From the NCBI GenBank assembly GCA_013397695.1, contig VYZI01000236.1, positions 147,547 through 211,546 on the forward strand: 64,000 bases of DNA. The letters are read 5' to 3'. Under the pieces are notes generated by a model. The model was given only the letters and a program-made list of their open reading frames with translations, was not told the origin of the DNA and did not search any database. A program made the position numbers and the translations under genes. Positions 35,246 to 48,892 of the stretch are shown piece by piece; the first letter of the stretch is position 1, and the number at the start of each line of letters is the position of its first letter. Source of the DNA: Centropus unirufus (taxonomy: Eukaryota > Chordata > Aves > Cuculiformes > Centropidae).

Positions 35246-38200
35246 ATGTTAGTTTCTGTAAGACAAAAGTTGGCTTTATATACATTGTTACAAATATTTC
35301 TACTTATATCAAAAAAACCCCCAAAACATAATCTATGCTATATCAACATGAATATATTCTGACTGCAGAGTGTCAATTAAACGGAGACCAGTTAGTACTC
35401 ATGCAGCCTCCAGAGAGGACACCTTTACATGCAGTTTTATTAAGTGCTGTTATACCTTTGCATTCACTGTTTACTGTGGATGTGATAGATAATAGAAAAT
35501 TCTCTACTGCTTCAGGCACTTCATATTTGTGAAAGTTATTGTCAAAGAATTTTTGTCCTTGATTCCTAGTGGAAGGCTCCAAGATGGCCAGCATCCTGAA
35601 GAGAGTTTTTGTGTAGAGATGGCTGTGGAAATGGAAGATAATGGATGGCTCATTTTGTGCTGGGAAAATAGAATGACTCACGATAAAATAGATTGGACTA
35701 AGAAGATGGACTCAATTTTCCTATTCATAGTTTTGATTTTAGTGTAGCTCAGAAGGACAGAGTAATTCTAGAGTTTCCCTACTGAAACAATGGCTCAGCT
35801 CAAAATAGTTTGTTTACATTCTGAAGTCCTCCTCCATTAATGCATAACACCTTTGTTGTTTGAAATTATTCTAATTACATTTCACACCTTTCTATTTCCT
35901 TTTTGATCTCTCTATGAAAATAAAGCACATGCAGCATTTCAGTTAAAATAATGTTTACACTGGTAGGTTTAACAGGAAACATTCAGTCTTTGTACTTTGG
36001 TTTCCTTTATAAGGTAGCTTTTATTTTTTTACTTTCTCATTACTTTGAGCAGGGATAAAGAAAGTAACAGTCATATAGAGAAAATAAATTAAATCAAATG
36101 AAAATATGGATCAGAAAGAATGCCATTCACTGCTTGAAAGGACATTAAGGTTAGTTTTCAGATGAGAGCATGTACTCAGTAAGAAAGGGCCGCAGGAGTT
36201 CGTTCAGAGAATTAGCATCTGAATTTTACAAACAATATGTGGATACTACTCACACAGAGTGAGGCAGTTCAGATCAACCTTACCCAAGTGAACAACAATT
36301 AATCTTTGTACAAGATTAACAATGGAAAGAGTCCCGTCAAGACCAGGTTCTCTCTTTGAGAATTGTGGGAAGTAAAGTCTCCTCCAAGAACAGAGCCTAT
36401 TTCCTGAAGTTTGCCACCTAGAGGAGTCTAAACAGGGTGGAGAGTAGTGACTGGCCAAGCTTTCGCATTTGGTTGTTGATTTAACTACATGTAAACCAGG
36501 TGAGGAGGAAGACTGGGGCAGGAAGTGTTGCTCGGGGAGCTGGAGAAAAGAGGAGGAGGGGTGGGTGGAGGCTGGTGGGAGTGGGCATGGCAGGAGATGT
36601 TGGGTACAATTACCCCACCATGGGTGCCTTTTCTGCCAGTGTTTCTTTATGCAGATATAGGGAGTCAAATATCCAAACATCAGGACAATTTTTAGCAGCA
36701 GCATGAATCTTTATGGTTGGGTAAAAACAGAATAACCACTTCTATCCACATAATCGGAGAGGAACAGTACTTATGCCAGTGTGACACACAAATCCATGAG
36801 GCTCTTTCTCCAGGTGCCCAGAAGGAAATCCCCCTTCAGATTTGCTGCATGGGTGGGGGAAGCAAGCAAAGAAAGTTCGAGATGGGAGACACATACTTGC
36901 TGCTCAAGGGAAACAACCTGTACTGGAGTCTGTGAGAGGTTCCTCACGCACCAGGCATCTCCTGGCTGTGCGCAGCTCAGGGCCTGCACGCTTGTACACG
37001 TTTAGCCAGGACAGCAGTTCCGAGCCTGAACAGCACCACCGAGGTCAGCCAGGCGTCATCTTTTTCTTTAAAGAAGGTGATTGCTGTGGGAGGATGGCAG
37101 AGATTCAGAGGAGGCAAAACACAAGGATGCAGCCCCAAGTGCAGAACATGTTACTGCCTGTGAGAAAGCCAGTGGGGTGTACGTGGAGGACCGCCAGATG
37201 CAAACCCCTTGTCCTCTTTTCCTGGTCTTTCTAGCAGATGACAGTCTGGTGGCTGCTAGGGTGCAGGTTCATGTGGTTCAGGTGAGAGGTAAAATCAGAT
37301 GGTTTTGTTGAAATTCTCTTTCTTAAGTAATTTACTCTACACGGTGACTTTTCTACTTCGGTCGCCTGTAACACTACACCTACTCATAAAAGAAACTCCT
37401 GAAAATATGTGCCTGCGGGAATCTGTTTTGAAGTTTGATAGTTCAGTATTGAAGGATTAACATCATGCTCGTCTCTAGCACAGCATATGAAAGTAAATTA
37501 GCACACGTACTTGCTAAGGAGTCAGAGAAGGTTTCATATGTGTATAAATTTAAATGACCCCTGCTCATCTAAAAGAAAAGCCTTATTTCTTGCCTTGGGG
37601 GTTATTTGTGACCTAAGCTGGGAGCTGCCGTCATGCAGCTGAGTTCAGCTGTGAGTGGTCACACTATTTTATTTTTTTTAATTTTTTGTGCTACTTTGTC
37701 CCAGATTAAAGCAGCCTGGGCTAAAGCAGCTATAGGTCATGGGGCACATTTTCTAATATCCCCGAGCTCAGTCCTTCATCCGGACTGAGATTTTCTAGTG
37801 TCTAGAATAAGAAACTAATAAAATCCTAGCACAGAGGCAACTGCATCTTGCTGTGCCGGTATAAGATAACCCAGACAGCATCTCAGCCAGAGGATCTGTA
37901 TTTCCTCTTCCATACCTAGAGTTGAGACATTCCTGCCTAGTTGTGTGGAGGCCTGGCTTTCTCCAGCAAGGGATCACCGAGGAGGAAGGAATAAACTTGA
38001 AGGCTGCAAGTAGCAGCATAGTTTTAGCACTGTTGATGCGACATTATACCAGGCCAAAGCAAGAGGGAGGTACTGAATCCTGGTCCGCTCTCCTTTCTAT
38101 TTCTGTCACTTAATTCTCACCTTAGTTGAGTTTATGCTACCTTTCCTTTAACCTAATGCCAGTCATACAGAGGCGCTGCTGCAACGTTTGAGGTAGGCTT

Positions 38201-40673
38201 TGATTGCATCAGTAAGAAAAGAGCTATCTTGGAGGGATGTCATCAGCTTATTTTTGGCTGGAGCTTAGGTGGAACATTGCCACCCAAACTCACACAAGAT
38301 TCAGAAGGAGAGGGCAGCAGATTCCTGCAGGGACTGGAATGTGATGGCTAAAGAAGCTTTTTAGGAACAAGAGACAATTGGTTGTTTTAACTTTTGAGGA
38401 TTAGGAAAGATAACACCTGGTTCTACTGCTGCAACAAAGCCATGCAGGGCGATTCAATGATTGCATTTTGGGGAGGTAGCAAAGAAAGGAGTATTAGAGG
38501 CAGTGACTACTAATAAACAGTTCTGGAAAATGTTTCTAGGCAGGGGAATTCTTTTGAATTCAGTTAAATTGAAAGATTGGGTTGTGGTATTGTATTGGTT
38601 TGGTAGCTGCCTGAATGGTACCCACATGCAGGTTGAGAGTTCGAACAGGTGAGACACCATTTCCAGAAATAAATTTGAATATAGAGACCATTATTGAGAA
38701 AAATCACGTGTTTTCAAAAGATATTCCTTAGGAATGAAGAAGTGAATTATGGGTGATATTTGGGAAGGTGTTCACTGTCCCTGCTTGTAGCTCTGAAATT
38801 TGAGACAGACACTAGGAAAAGCTCCTTTGTTAGAAGTGCAGCACTGGAACAACCAGGTAATCTGTAAACTATCCACCCTGGGAAATTTTCAGAGCTCAAC
38901 TGTATGAAGTCATAGCTGACTTGTCTCTGCTTTGGCAGAAGTCCTACACTGAGCTAGACAGTGAAGTGGATGACCTCTGGAGATACCTTCCAAACACCAT
39001 TTCTTTCATTCTTTCATTTTGAAGCTGCACTACTGCATTAGTCACGAAACACACAAACAGCTTTTTCAATTTCCAGACCACCTTTAACACATTTAAGACA
39101 GATACACAATGAAACTGTACTTAATCATTAAGACCTCCTCATTCTTGCACTGTAAGCTTACTGCTTTCAATATACTGTCCTTTGAATTCTGAAAGCTCTC
39201 AATAATACAGCAGTAGCGTTAAAGGCGCTAGTTTGATAAAAATTCTGGGAAGCAGAACTACTTGACAATGAACAGAATAAAAGGAAAGAAGTGATTACTG
39301 AACGGCAGAAAGAAAGGGGACCTAAGCTAAACTTTGAAGGCAGACAAGAAATAAGATGATTCCATGTTTCCTTGTTATCAACTATGAAATACATAACATT
39401 TCAGCACATTTTCCCATATCGCCCTCCCTGGGTATACCATTACATTCTGTTTAAAGTTTGGTAATTTGTGATTTCAAGTTTTTAAAATTAATTTTAGACA
39501 TGAGACCTAAACATGTAAAGCCCTAACTTATACAGAAAAATAAAACTTTCAGAGGAAAATGATTGAAATATCAAAGCATCTGTTTTTTCTGCTTAGCTTT
39601 GAAATAAGGCTGATGTTATGGCTGTAATCATGCAATAAATTCACTGATATTTCTCCAAAAGGGAATGCAGTAACTTAATCAGGACATTTGACAAAAAAAT
39701 CTCTCCCAAAGGCAGCAGAAGTTATTTTTGTCTCTTTTATGAAAAAATATGGTCATATCACGTACTCTTGACTACTAAAGTATCTCTAAATAATACATCA
39801 AGTCTCTTCCAAGTGGTGTTTGGTTTTTTTAATCTCTTTGAGGAGGCAATTCCATTGGGTGAGGAGAATTGGGAGTAGGGCTGCTTTTTTACATTTTCAC
39901 ACTTACACCTCTAAAATGTATAGTTTGCTGCGCTGTTTGCAAGGGCAGGTTGAAGAAATGTAGCCTGTGTGTAGAATAAGTTTGTGCTGCAGGCAAATGA
40001 TGAGACATTAGTGAGTACCTACCACTTCCTAACAGTATGGATAATGGAGCAATGCCTGGTGCTCCTTAGTTTCTAGGGCTGTCCAATATCTTTGCTTCTG
40101 GTGGTTTCTTCCTTAGAGGTGACCACTGCCCTAACCACCTAAGTTCCACGGTGCAGAGCTGCAACTCTTTCTTCCTTCCATAGGCAAATGATTGTCTATG
40201 GCAGGAAACAAGAAGCATGCTAGCTCATCAACCCATCACATTGCATGCTAAATGCTGTAGTAGGCTCTCTGCAGCCTTCCCTGCCTTTCTAAGAATGAAA
40301 TGCTGTGCTAGTCCTAGTGGAAAGAGGCTAGGGAGCTCATTCTGGTGTCCTATGGCAGGGGAGATGCTGTCATATAACACTGTAAATGCTATCGCAGCAT
40401 ATGCACTACTACACAGTCAAACTTTAAGGCTAACCTCTGTTCAGAAGTAGATTTTCTGTCATTTTGCTGTGTTTTAACAATAAAATTTTGTTCATGTCTG
40501 ATTTTTTTAATATTCATCATGAAATAGATTCCCGAACTATAAGATGTATTGTCCAGTAGCAAAACCTTCATCTTCTGTTTTGACAGTGGTCATCCTGCCA
40601 TCAGAGTTATTTGATAATGCTGTTTTAAGACAAGATCGATCTTGATTGAATGAGACTGTCATAAAGGAAACCC

Positions 40674-40711
40674 CTTTGCATTAAATACTTAATACTTTGC
40701 ATTAAATACTT
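40674..40711. repeat. 17-bp direct repeat pair
   Basis: CTTTGCATTAAATACTT is found at 40674-40690 and again, identical, at 40695-40711 with four bases between. Confidence 0.85.
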
Positions 40712-41270
40712 CATCGATGACTTCAATTGCGGTATTTCCCAAAGGACTGATGGTGACCTGTAGTAAATTCTGTAAAACACTTTCTAATGGCATTTTTACT
40801 GAATTCATCCCTACCTGCTAAACTTAGAAGGACTAATTAAATATAGATTGAACTAAAGAAGCTCCTTTCTTGAGGAAAAGGGACAAAAGGAGGTTTGCTG
40901 AAATTAGATGAAAAATTAATTTTGCTCAACGACCTTTAGTTTGTTCAGGATTCTGAAGAGCATAAAGTAGCAGGCCAAAGTTTTTCATATCTCGAGTTGT
41001 ACACAAATGAATGCATTCTTACTCCAGAACTGACACATTTACAGAAATCCAAAAAACAATTTTACATTTGTCTCTGGGAGAGAAATTGAATCATTACCTT
41101 TCTGTCTTTGCCACATCATGTTTCTTATCTTGATCATGAAGAAACCGTGGAAATAAAACTTTGGAAAATTATAGGGATTTTTAAATGCTATGTTTTTAAA
41201 TGATGTGAAGTAAAGCAATTGGATTCACTTGAAACACTTAAAAGTCAACATTCTGGAAAAAAGCATAATT

Positions 41271-41309
41271 TTTTCCCCCTGTCGAATAGGTTTTTCCCTG
41301 TTGAATAGG
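41271..41309. repeat. Imperfect 19-20-bp tandem duplication
   Basis: TTTTCCCCCTGTCGAATAGG is followed at once by TTTTTCCCTGTTGAATAGG. The differences suggest an older duplication. Confidence 0.75.
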
Positions 41310-43102
41310 TTTAAAATTGTTTTCATAGTGGTTCCGTACATCTCATAAAAAGTTACTGACAGCACATTACCATTTTACTGCTTACAAATATAGCTTTTGG
41401 TGATGATTTTATATAACAAAGAAAAATTCATTACATCTTTCAGCCTCAAGCAAGAACTAAGTCATTTAGTATTCTTCTTTAGTACGTGCACCTTGAAATG
41501 CATCCAGATCAAAAGCTAGACATCAGTTGAACTAAGTGGTAATCAAACAAAGAGAGGGTAATTCTTAGCCAAGCTCATGAGTCAAAACTGCGCTCTCCCT
41601 TTTCTGAGACAACAATAGCAAAAAGGGAATTATTTGTATTTGAAATCCCAGCAGAAAATGGAGCATGATTTCTCTCTCTCTCTGTTTTCCTTTGGCGGGT
41701 AATTCTTTTGCTAATGTCATGAAGCTGATCTCTGCTGAAAATACAGCATATTTCATTATAGTTATGTTGTTTACAATCCATTAGGTGAAGGGACACTGAC
41801 AGTTGATTATAAAAAAGGAATTCCCAAGAAGCTGCCAGTGGTTTATTTGTCAGGAAAGGAGTAGCTAAATCTAACAAGAATCTTATTTATTTATTTTATA
41901 ACAAGGTATCCTCGTTTATGGTGAATTTTCCTTGACAGAAAGTGTGTGTGCTGAATTATTACAATGATAAATTACTCCTGTAATGAAGTCAAACTTCAGT
42001 TCCTCCCTTTGGAGGAACTCCTCCCCATTTTACTCTATGGAGTAAAAGTCAAGGCTGATGGGCTCCAAGGTTGCCAAGCCCACCAATGACTTGCAATGAT
42101 GCCGTGCTGCATCATGTGATGGATTGCACGGGATTTTCAAGAACTCCAGTATTTATGGCTTCTAAGAATCTACACCTGAAAAATACACTTTGAAGTTTAG
42201 AAATCATGATTTTCTCAGCAAATGTAATTTCCCCTTGGTTTTATTTGTAAGTGTGATGACACAAATATCCATAACAGATTTATGGGATATTTCTTTCTTC
42301 TCAAATGATGATTGTGCCTATGAATCAGCACCACTGCTTATGTCAGGGCACAATGTGATTGGAAGAAAAGAATAATAATCCACAGTGATCATTATGAGTA
42401 AACTACAGTAAAATAAAACCTAATATTTCATCCTTCTGTTTCCAATTGAATATTTTTGCATTTTTTCAGAACATGTAAATCCTGACATATGCAGAAAACA
42501 TAAATCAAATACTTGAGGTGTCCAAATAAAAGGAACTTGTTTTTTTGACCCTCCCACACAATGACAGTCGAAGGGGTGAGTTCAGAAAACAGTTCTGCCC
42601 ACTGCAAAGTGTTCTCAAATCCATCCACTCATAGGTAGGGGCATGGGTGACCCTGAGGACTACTAAGGACAAGGTAAAATCAGAAAATTCAGTCTTTGGG
42701 GATATTAGTAATTTTTTAGAAGTAGAAATGGTCAAACCACTTGGCTTCCTAGGCACTCTGTATAACTGTCTCTGCGAAGTCCTTGGGCATTGCAGATATG
42801 AGAGTCATGAAAAGGTCTGAAAATAAATTTCCTGCAATGTAAGATTTGGGAGGGTTGTGAGACCAGACATTGCAGTATCAGAATGTGCTTTGACACTTGC
42901 TGGTGTTGATTTTCAGACTATACTATGCTGCAACAATTAATATTCCATACTACTTAAAATTCAGAACTTAGTTGAAATTTTGACCTTAGTGTATTCTGAA
43001 AGCATCTCTGGTTTCATGTGTAACATTATTGATAGGAATTGCTCTTAAGAACAGAATTACTTACATAGACTTACTTTTGTTGTGTATTGTGAATGTGATG
43101 TA

Positions 43103-43135
43103 AACATTATTTGTCTATTAACATTATTTGTCTAT
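43103..43135. repeat. 17-bp tandem duplication
   Basis: AACATTATTTGTCTAT occurs at 43103-43118 and 43120-43135, identical over 16 bases with one T between. Confidence 0.85.
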
Positions 43136-46100
43136 ATATGAAAATAAATATTATAATGTTACAATTACTGCCCTGAATTCTATTTTTGTTACTGTTTCTC
43201 ATACAAAATCTTAAAATTTAGATAATCTTCATTAATAATGCTGGAGAAGGTTTAAATATTTCAGTTGTCTTCTTTCAGACTTCTTAAACAAGAACAATTT
43301 GTTCCAATAGTGGAATTGTCTTTGACACAATGGCTTTTGCATAAAATATAAATAGTTCTTTCTCATTGTTATCTTCCTGAGCTATCTCAGGGTAGCAGTA
43401 ATTCAGTGTGATAGTTGTTTGTCTTCTTCTGTCAGTGCAGAGATATATCACAGGGTTCTATTGTAGGTACCTTATTTTTAATGTCTGTGAGAGGGTACAA
43501 TTTCTAAATGGATATCCAGAAACTTACATGTAGGGTCCATGGATTTATCAAATATTCATTGCATGTAAGTGATTCAGACATTTAGTCAATGGCCCTCAAA
43601 ATATTTAAGCCCCTTCAAAAGCGGACAACCCATTTCAATCCATGTCTGAGTGAGATGATAATTATCTAGTAAATCTGTTGCCACTTACATATGCATGTCT
43701 TCTCGCATATAAACCTTAGTGGGTAAAGTCATGATCCATGTAACACGTCTGAAGTACTGCCCTACAGCAGAACAGATGCCGAACTTGAAGAACAGTATTT
43801 TTGTATTTGGCAATGCAAGGACAGCATTTGTGACAGCAGGCGTGAAGGGAGCTTAGGCGCTGTTTTGTAAACTACGTTTCACATTTGAAGCAGAACCCAA
43901 AAGTATATAAAAGCATTATTAGGTGTTTCTGAGTTCAGTGCAGCAGCTTTTGCTCTTGAGGTCATTGGAGTGTGGCTGTGCCTTCTTCTGAAGGAGTCTG
44001 GCCATTCTGGGATCTATGCTAGCCACATTTTCTTTTTCATCTGGGGTTGATGGAAATTCAGAGAGACATTTTGGTGCTCAGGCTTGTTATACATTATCGA
44101 GTACAAAGAGTCAGATAATATTCAGGAATCAAATGCCTGTTTTGGACACCAATCAAAACCTTAAATCATAGCATAAATATTAATAATCTTTGTGTCATCA
44201 TTAGCATTACTAACATTGTAATTTTATGTTACATATGTTGCAATTTAATCTATGAATTATTTCCATCAGGGACTCATCTCAGGGTTAAGAGCAAATGCAT
44301 AACCAATATCTACTTTTGTCTCCAGAACCCACTGCACATGCTACACTACACTAAAATCTTCATCTGAATTATTTGGAAATGCCTTTCAAGTCAAGTTCAG
44401 ATATTTATTTTGAGGTGTTAACAAATAAATGGAAAAAGCACTATTTCATGTGATCTTGAAACAATCTACTGAAGACTGAACAGTTCATTTTTCCCATCTA
44501 ACCCATGACTAAACATCCCAACATTTATTATATTATTGGAGTCATATAGTTCTGTAATTAAATGTCTGCAATTTTAAATGTGTAGATTTTATAAGCAGAA
44601 AGTTATGGCCATAAATTACAATTTATGTAGCTTTCAGAGCTGGAAAACAAGGTTTGTTTTAAAGCAGTTTTCAGTGTAATTAAAAGTGTATTTAAGGGTA
44701 ATTTAAAAGTGTAATTACGTCATAAGTTTAAGATGCTTTCTTTGCTTTTGCTCTCATTTCAAAAGAATGAACATATCTAACTGGAGAATAATCATCAGAA
44801 AGTACATTTAGGTTTGTTAGCTGTGTGTTGAAATCAGTTATTTGGAAAATGACTGAAATGACTTGTGAGGTGCTACATGGCATGGAGAGTACTTGGGGTA
44901 TTTGGAACTATTAACCCACAGAGAAACTGAAAGCTACTTTTAGACATTTAAAAATAGACTCAGAACAACTGTTTATTTCTCTGTGAAGGTTATTTGCAAT
45001 AGTCTGTTATTTTTCAAATTTGCTTCATTATATTCTCATGTGTTTACATTTCCATTTTTGGTCCATTCGGGTGATATTTCATCCTGCTCTGCCCTCCTGC
45101 AGCTGAGCAATGCTGCTCCATTGGAAGTGCCTCTGGCGCCTGGCTGTGCTCCGTAGTGCCTGGTTTCATAATGGATTATCCCTACCTTTCCTGAACATTG
45201 CACACTGCCTATAAGGAGATGTAGGTCTGTGATACCTGGCCTGGCTTTGCGTGTGAGATGGGTACCTCAATGCCGAGCTGAGCCAAGGCAGTAGTACCTT
45301 TGGACAAGCAATAGTGGTAGCACAGGTACCTAAGGATATTTTAGTCCCCAAATTTAGGCATATAGAGGTTTGCAGGTACTGAAAAGGGCTGGACAATGAA
45401 AGGAAGATGAATTGAATTTGAGAAGTTGAACCTAGGAGAACTTTTGGACCATAAAGTGCCATTTTGAATTGCTAAACTGGTTTTGGTAGGAACTTCAGCA
45501 CTTAGTTGCTTTCTGAAGCAACGGGTCTTGGGTAAATTATTTAGTCCTTCCCTATGCAGGCCAGGGAAATCAGTACTTTAGGGAAAGGTACTGGTGAAGG
45601 AATAGTGAGTCTGGGCGGGTCTTTGCACTCTGCAATGCTTGGCAACGTGATGGGCTGAATGTTCTGCAGCCTTATACTTTTGAATGATTTGTGTGAAGAG
45701 AACAGCTACATTTTATGATAAATCTAATACTTCCTAATTTGCCTAATTTACCTAATACTCCCTCATCCATCTGGTAAATACTTGGGTAGAACTTATGGAT
45801 TACTTGCCAGAACACCTGCAAGTAACTTCTAAACATGGCTTAATGGAGAAACTCCTTTTGCTAATGTGTTTGTAACAGCCTTTCACATTAACAAAGTGAT
45901 TCTCCCAACATTTAATTCCCACACACTTATAAGCCTATTAAAAAAAAAAGTTTAGTTGTGCTTTTTCACTTATTGCAGATGAGGGATTTCAGTAAGGAGA
46001 CCAAACCCTTTCTGCTGTTGCGTTTACTTGCCGGCTTCATTAGCATAAGTTTCCATGTGGGTTGATACTGATACTAGGGACTACTCTTCTTTCTGTACAA

Positions 46101-48609
46101 ACAAGTTTTTCCATTGACTCTCATACCTGAGCCTAGCTGAACTGTAAACAAGATTCCCTCCTTTCCCTCCAGCACTTTTACATAAAGCTCTTGACTGCTT
46201 TTGTTACTCAGCCTTACCCAAATGATTTTATATTGATCTATATAAATAGATAAAGATAGGTATAAAGACGACTTTTATATCTGAGGGTGGCCATATAACC
46301 GGAAGATTTATTTCTGCTGAGGACACCAGGAGTGATCCTCTCCATCATATCTTCAAGAGAGAACCCCCCAGGTCTTTGCTTGATTTATTTTGCTATTATT
46401 ACTATTTCCATGGTTAATATCTCTCCAGCATCCACAGATCGTCCTGCTGTTCTTTCAGTGCTGAGGTCGCCGTCTAACTCATCAGTGCTAGGCAATATGT
46501 GACGTTTTTGGTTGAATTATTCTCCTGTGTCTTCTGAAGTGCTTACAGGATTTGTGTCACTCTGGCTTGCTGCACACCAGGCACGTGAGGCAGCTGTTCT
46601 GCTCCAGCCTGATGAGAGCTTTGGGCATAACAACAAGAATTGTTCTTTCTCAGCTTTGCTGCTGCATTCTTCAGTCCCGTGGCTGGTTCTTTATCTAAGT
46701 CTAGAGATAACTTCACTTTTCTTCAACATTAAGAAGCCTGGAGTGATATCAGATAACATAAATTAGATTGTGCGGTTGCCCTGTTTGTTTGTGGAATCTC
46801 ACAAGGTTTTGTTTTGTTTCTTTTATTTTGCTTTCACTTGTCTTCTGCCACCTACATCAACAACAAACTGACTGGTATTAGTCTCTTATTTATGATATAT
46901 TATTTGTTTTTCTGGCATCTGGTTACCAGTCTTATTCCTGTCTGATAAATACTCGAGGCTAAGATTTTGTGTGGCTCTATGCACATACTTCATTAGAACC
47001 ACTCCGCTGATTTTGTTTTGGTTGCTTCTGTGATTTAATCTCCATAGGGATCACAGTTTGTGGTTTAAAAGTTTGATAACTCCATGACAATGATTGTTAT
47101 AAGCACTGTGTTTCTGGCTGCTAGTAGAGAGCTGGATGTAAGCACTGACTGTATTTGCCATTAGGGAAAAAATAACATTACTTACCAGTGCTCAGCTTCA
47201 TGTGGATGCCTTTGTACAAACACAGCCAGTTTTGATCAGATACAATCCTGGTTTTATTAAAAACAATAAAAAACCCCAAAACGCCAATACCTCTAATATT
47301 TTTCTAAAGCTTACCATTACCAAATGCAGGTTTCCCCTAGCCAGCCAGCTTGTCTATTGAAACAGTCTCTGCTCCTGGTGCTGTCTGTTCTTATGGATTC
47401 TCCATACATGCTTGGCTGCCGTAAACACGGACAAAATTCTAGTGGACAGAAAAACCCAAACAACTTTGGGGCTTTTTTATGAAGGATTTTCTTGTAAACG
47501 GCTGTAAATATTTCCCATTTTTAAAAGCATTTGAACATTCCTCTTTGGGTGGGGGGTGCTGCTTCTACCCAGTTTTGAAGTAATCAATTTACACTGAATG
47601 CACTGAAAGATAAGAGCTGATTTAAAAGGGGTCAAAAGCGGTTATCTTAGCTTAATATGACAAGTTCTCTTTCATAACATACTTCCAGTCATCTAGAAGT
47701 ATTCAACGTGAAGAATATAGTGTGTCTGTTTTAGTTTGTCATAAGAGGTCGGGCTTGGTTAGGCATGGCAACAGTCATAGATGAAATACAGTGTTAAACT
47801 GATGGCTAATTTAGAAGGAAGGGTAGGAAAGAAAAAAAGAATACTATCTATGAGAAATATCTTTTAATGACAAGCAGATCAGTGAGCTTTACCAGTGTTT
47901 ATATGCTGTTTGGAGTGGCAACGATAGCTCATCACTGAGCTCCAGGCTATTGGGAAATCCCTACGTGTCTGATTCTTCAGAAAAATAGTTGTAGGGATTT
48001 TAGAAGAGGGTTTTCTGTACTGATTTGGTATTTCACTGCCTTAAAATGAAGAGACAGTGACAGTGCAATAGAAAAGAAGCATAATAAAAACCAGCCCTGC
48101 CTATTACTGTTTGTGTACTCCCCTAATAAGATGGAGGTAAAAATTCAATTAGCAGCATTAGTCACAGTCTAAGAGTGGAGTTCCTCAGAACACTCTGCAG
48201 GCAAGTTCTGCTGCTATTCTTAGCAAATATTCAGCTTTGTCCAAAAGGATGGAAGAGAAGACTACTGTGTATGAGTCATATAGATGACAAACAGAATGGA
48301 TAATGTGAAATAGATGTTTGGCTCCTTCACTAACTGTCCTCAACAGTAAATACTTGTATGGAAAGAATACATCAGGAATGGAGAACTGGACCAAGCACAA
48401 AAGTTTCAAAGTAGGATTGTAAAAGCAGGAGAGCTAATGGCTTGAATTTCGTGTTTATGCTTTGGGTGTAAACCGCATTCAGTAATCCTGGGAAAAATGG
48501 TATGTGTGAAGCAGAGTTATTATATTCCCTGTTTGCCTCTCTGTTACAAGAATCGTATCAGCAGTATTAGGTCAGAAAATAGAATGAACACACTGATTTA
48601 ATATGAAGT

Positions 48610-48670
48610 CCTTCTAACCCAGTGTCCTGTCCCTGACTGTTGCCTGCAGTTCATGCTTAAGGAAAAAAGG
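48610..48670 (+). repeat. Diverged interspersed repeat, copy 1
   Basis: CTTCTAACCCAGTGTCCTGT, then TGACTGTTGCCTGCAG and a tail AAGGAAAAAAGG, match in order the sequence at 56855-56940. The phrase 'CCAGTATCCTGTC...GTGGC' is a familiar hallmark of old sauropsid interspersed repeats, but I cannot name the family with certainty. Confidence 0.5.
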
Positions 48671-48837
48671 TGTTGATAGGTCTATTTGCCTGTTTGTATT
48701 CTTTCTTGGTTTTTGAACTGTTTTTTTTTTTGTTATTAATTATTTTTTTTATTTTGGCCTCTGAAACTTCCTGAGGCAATGAGTTACATAATGTAATTAT
48801 GTGTTACATTAAATCCTACTACTTTGGATTGTATAAT

Positions 48838-48892
48838 AACCTCGATGATCTCGGAGGTCTTTTCCAACCTAGTGATTTTATGACTCTGTGAT
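48838..48892 (+). mobile_element. CR1 LINE 3' tail fragment
   Basis: ACCTCGATGATCTCGGAGGT, then CTTTTCCAACCTAGTGATTTTATGACTCTGTGA, is the typical CR1 3' end in plus orientation. Only the last 55 or so bases remain. Confidence 0.8.

Larger units (their letters stand above)
35246..48609. other. Gene-poor, AT-rich DNA
   Basis: I found no exon with both coding character and splice sites. A GC-richer patch at about 36480-37320 carries open frames on both strands but no recognised motif. Short tandem duplications occur at 40674, 41271 and 43103. A phrase resembling the front of a MIR-type SINE (CTTGGGTAAATTATTTAGTCC) lies at about 45528. Confidence 0.4.

Noticed and set aside
36246..37311. Overlapping open frames in a GC-richer patch
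   Set aside because: Frames are open on both strands with no domain, no consistent splice sites and no CpG-island-like density, so I could not support a gene.
38454..38660. Open frames on both strands at the same place
   Set aside because: Mirror-image open frames of similar length with no motif are best explained by chance stop depletion.
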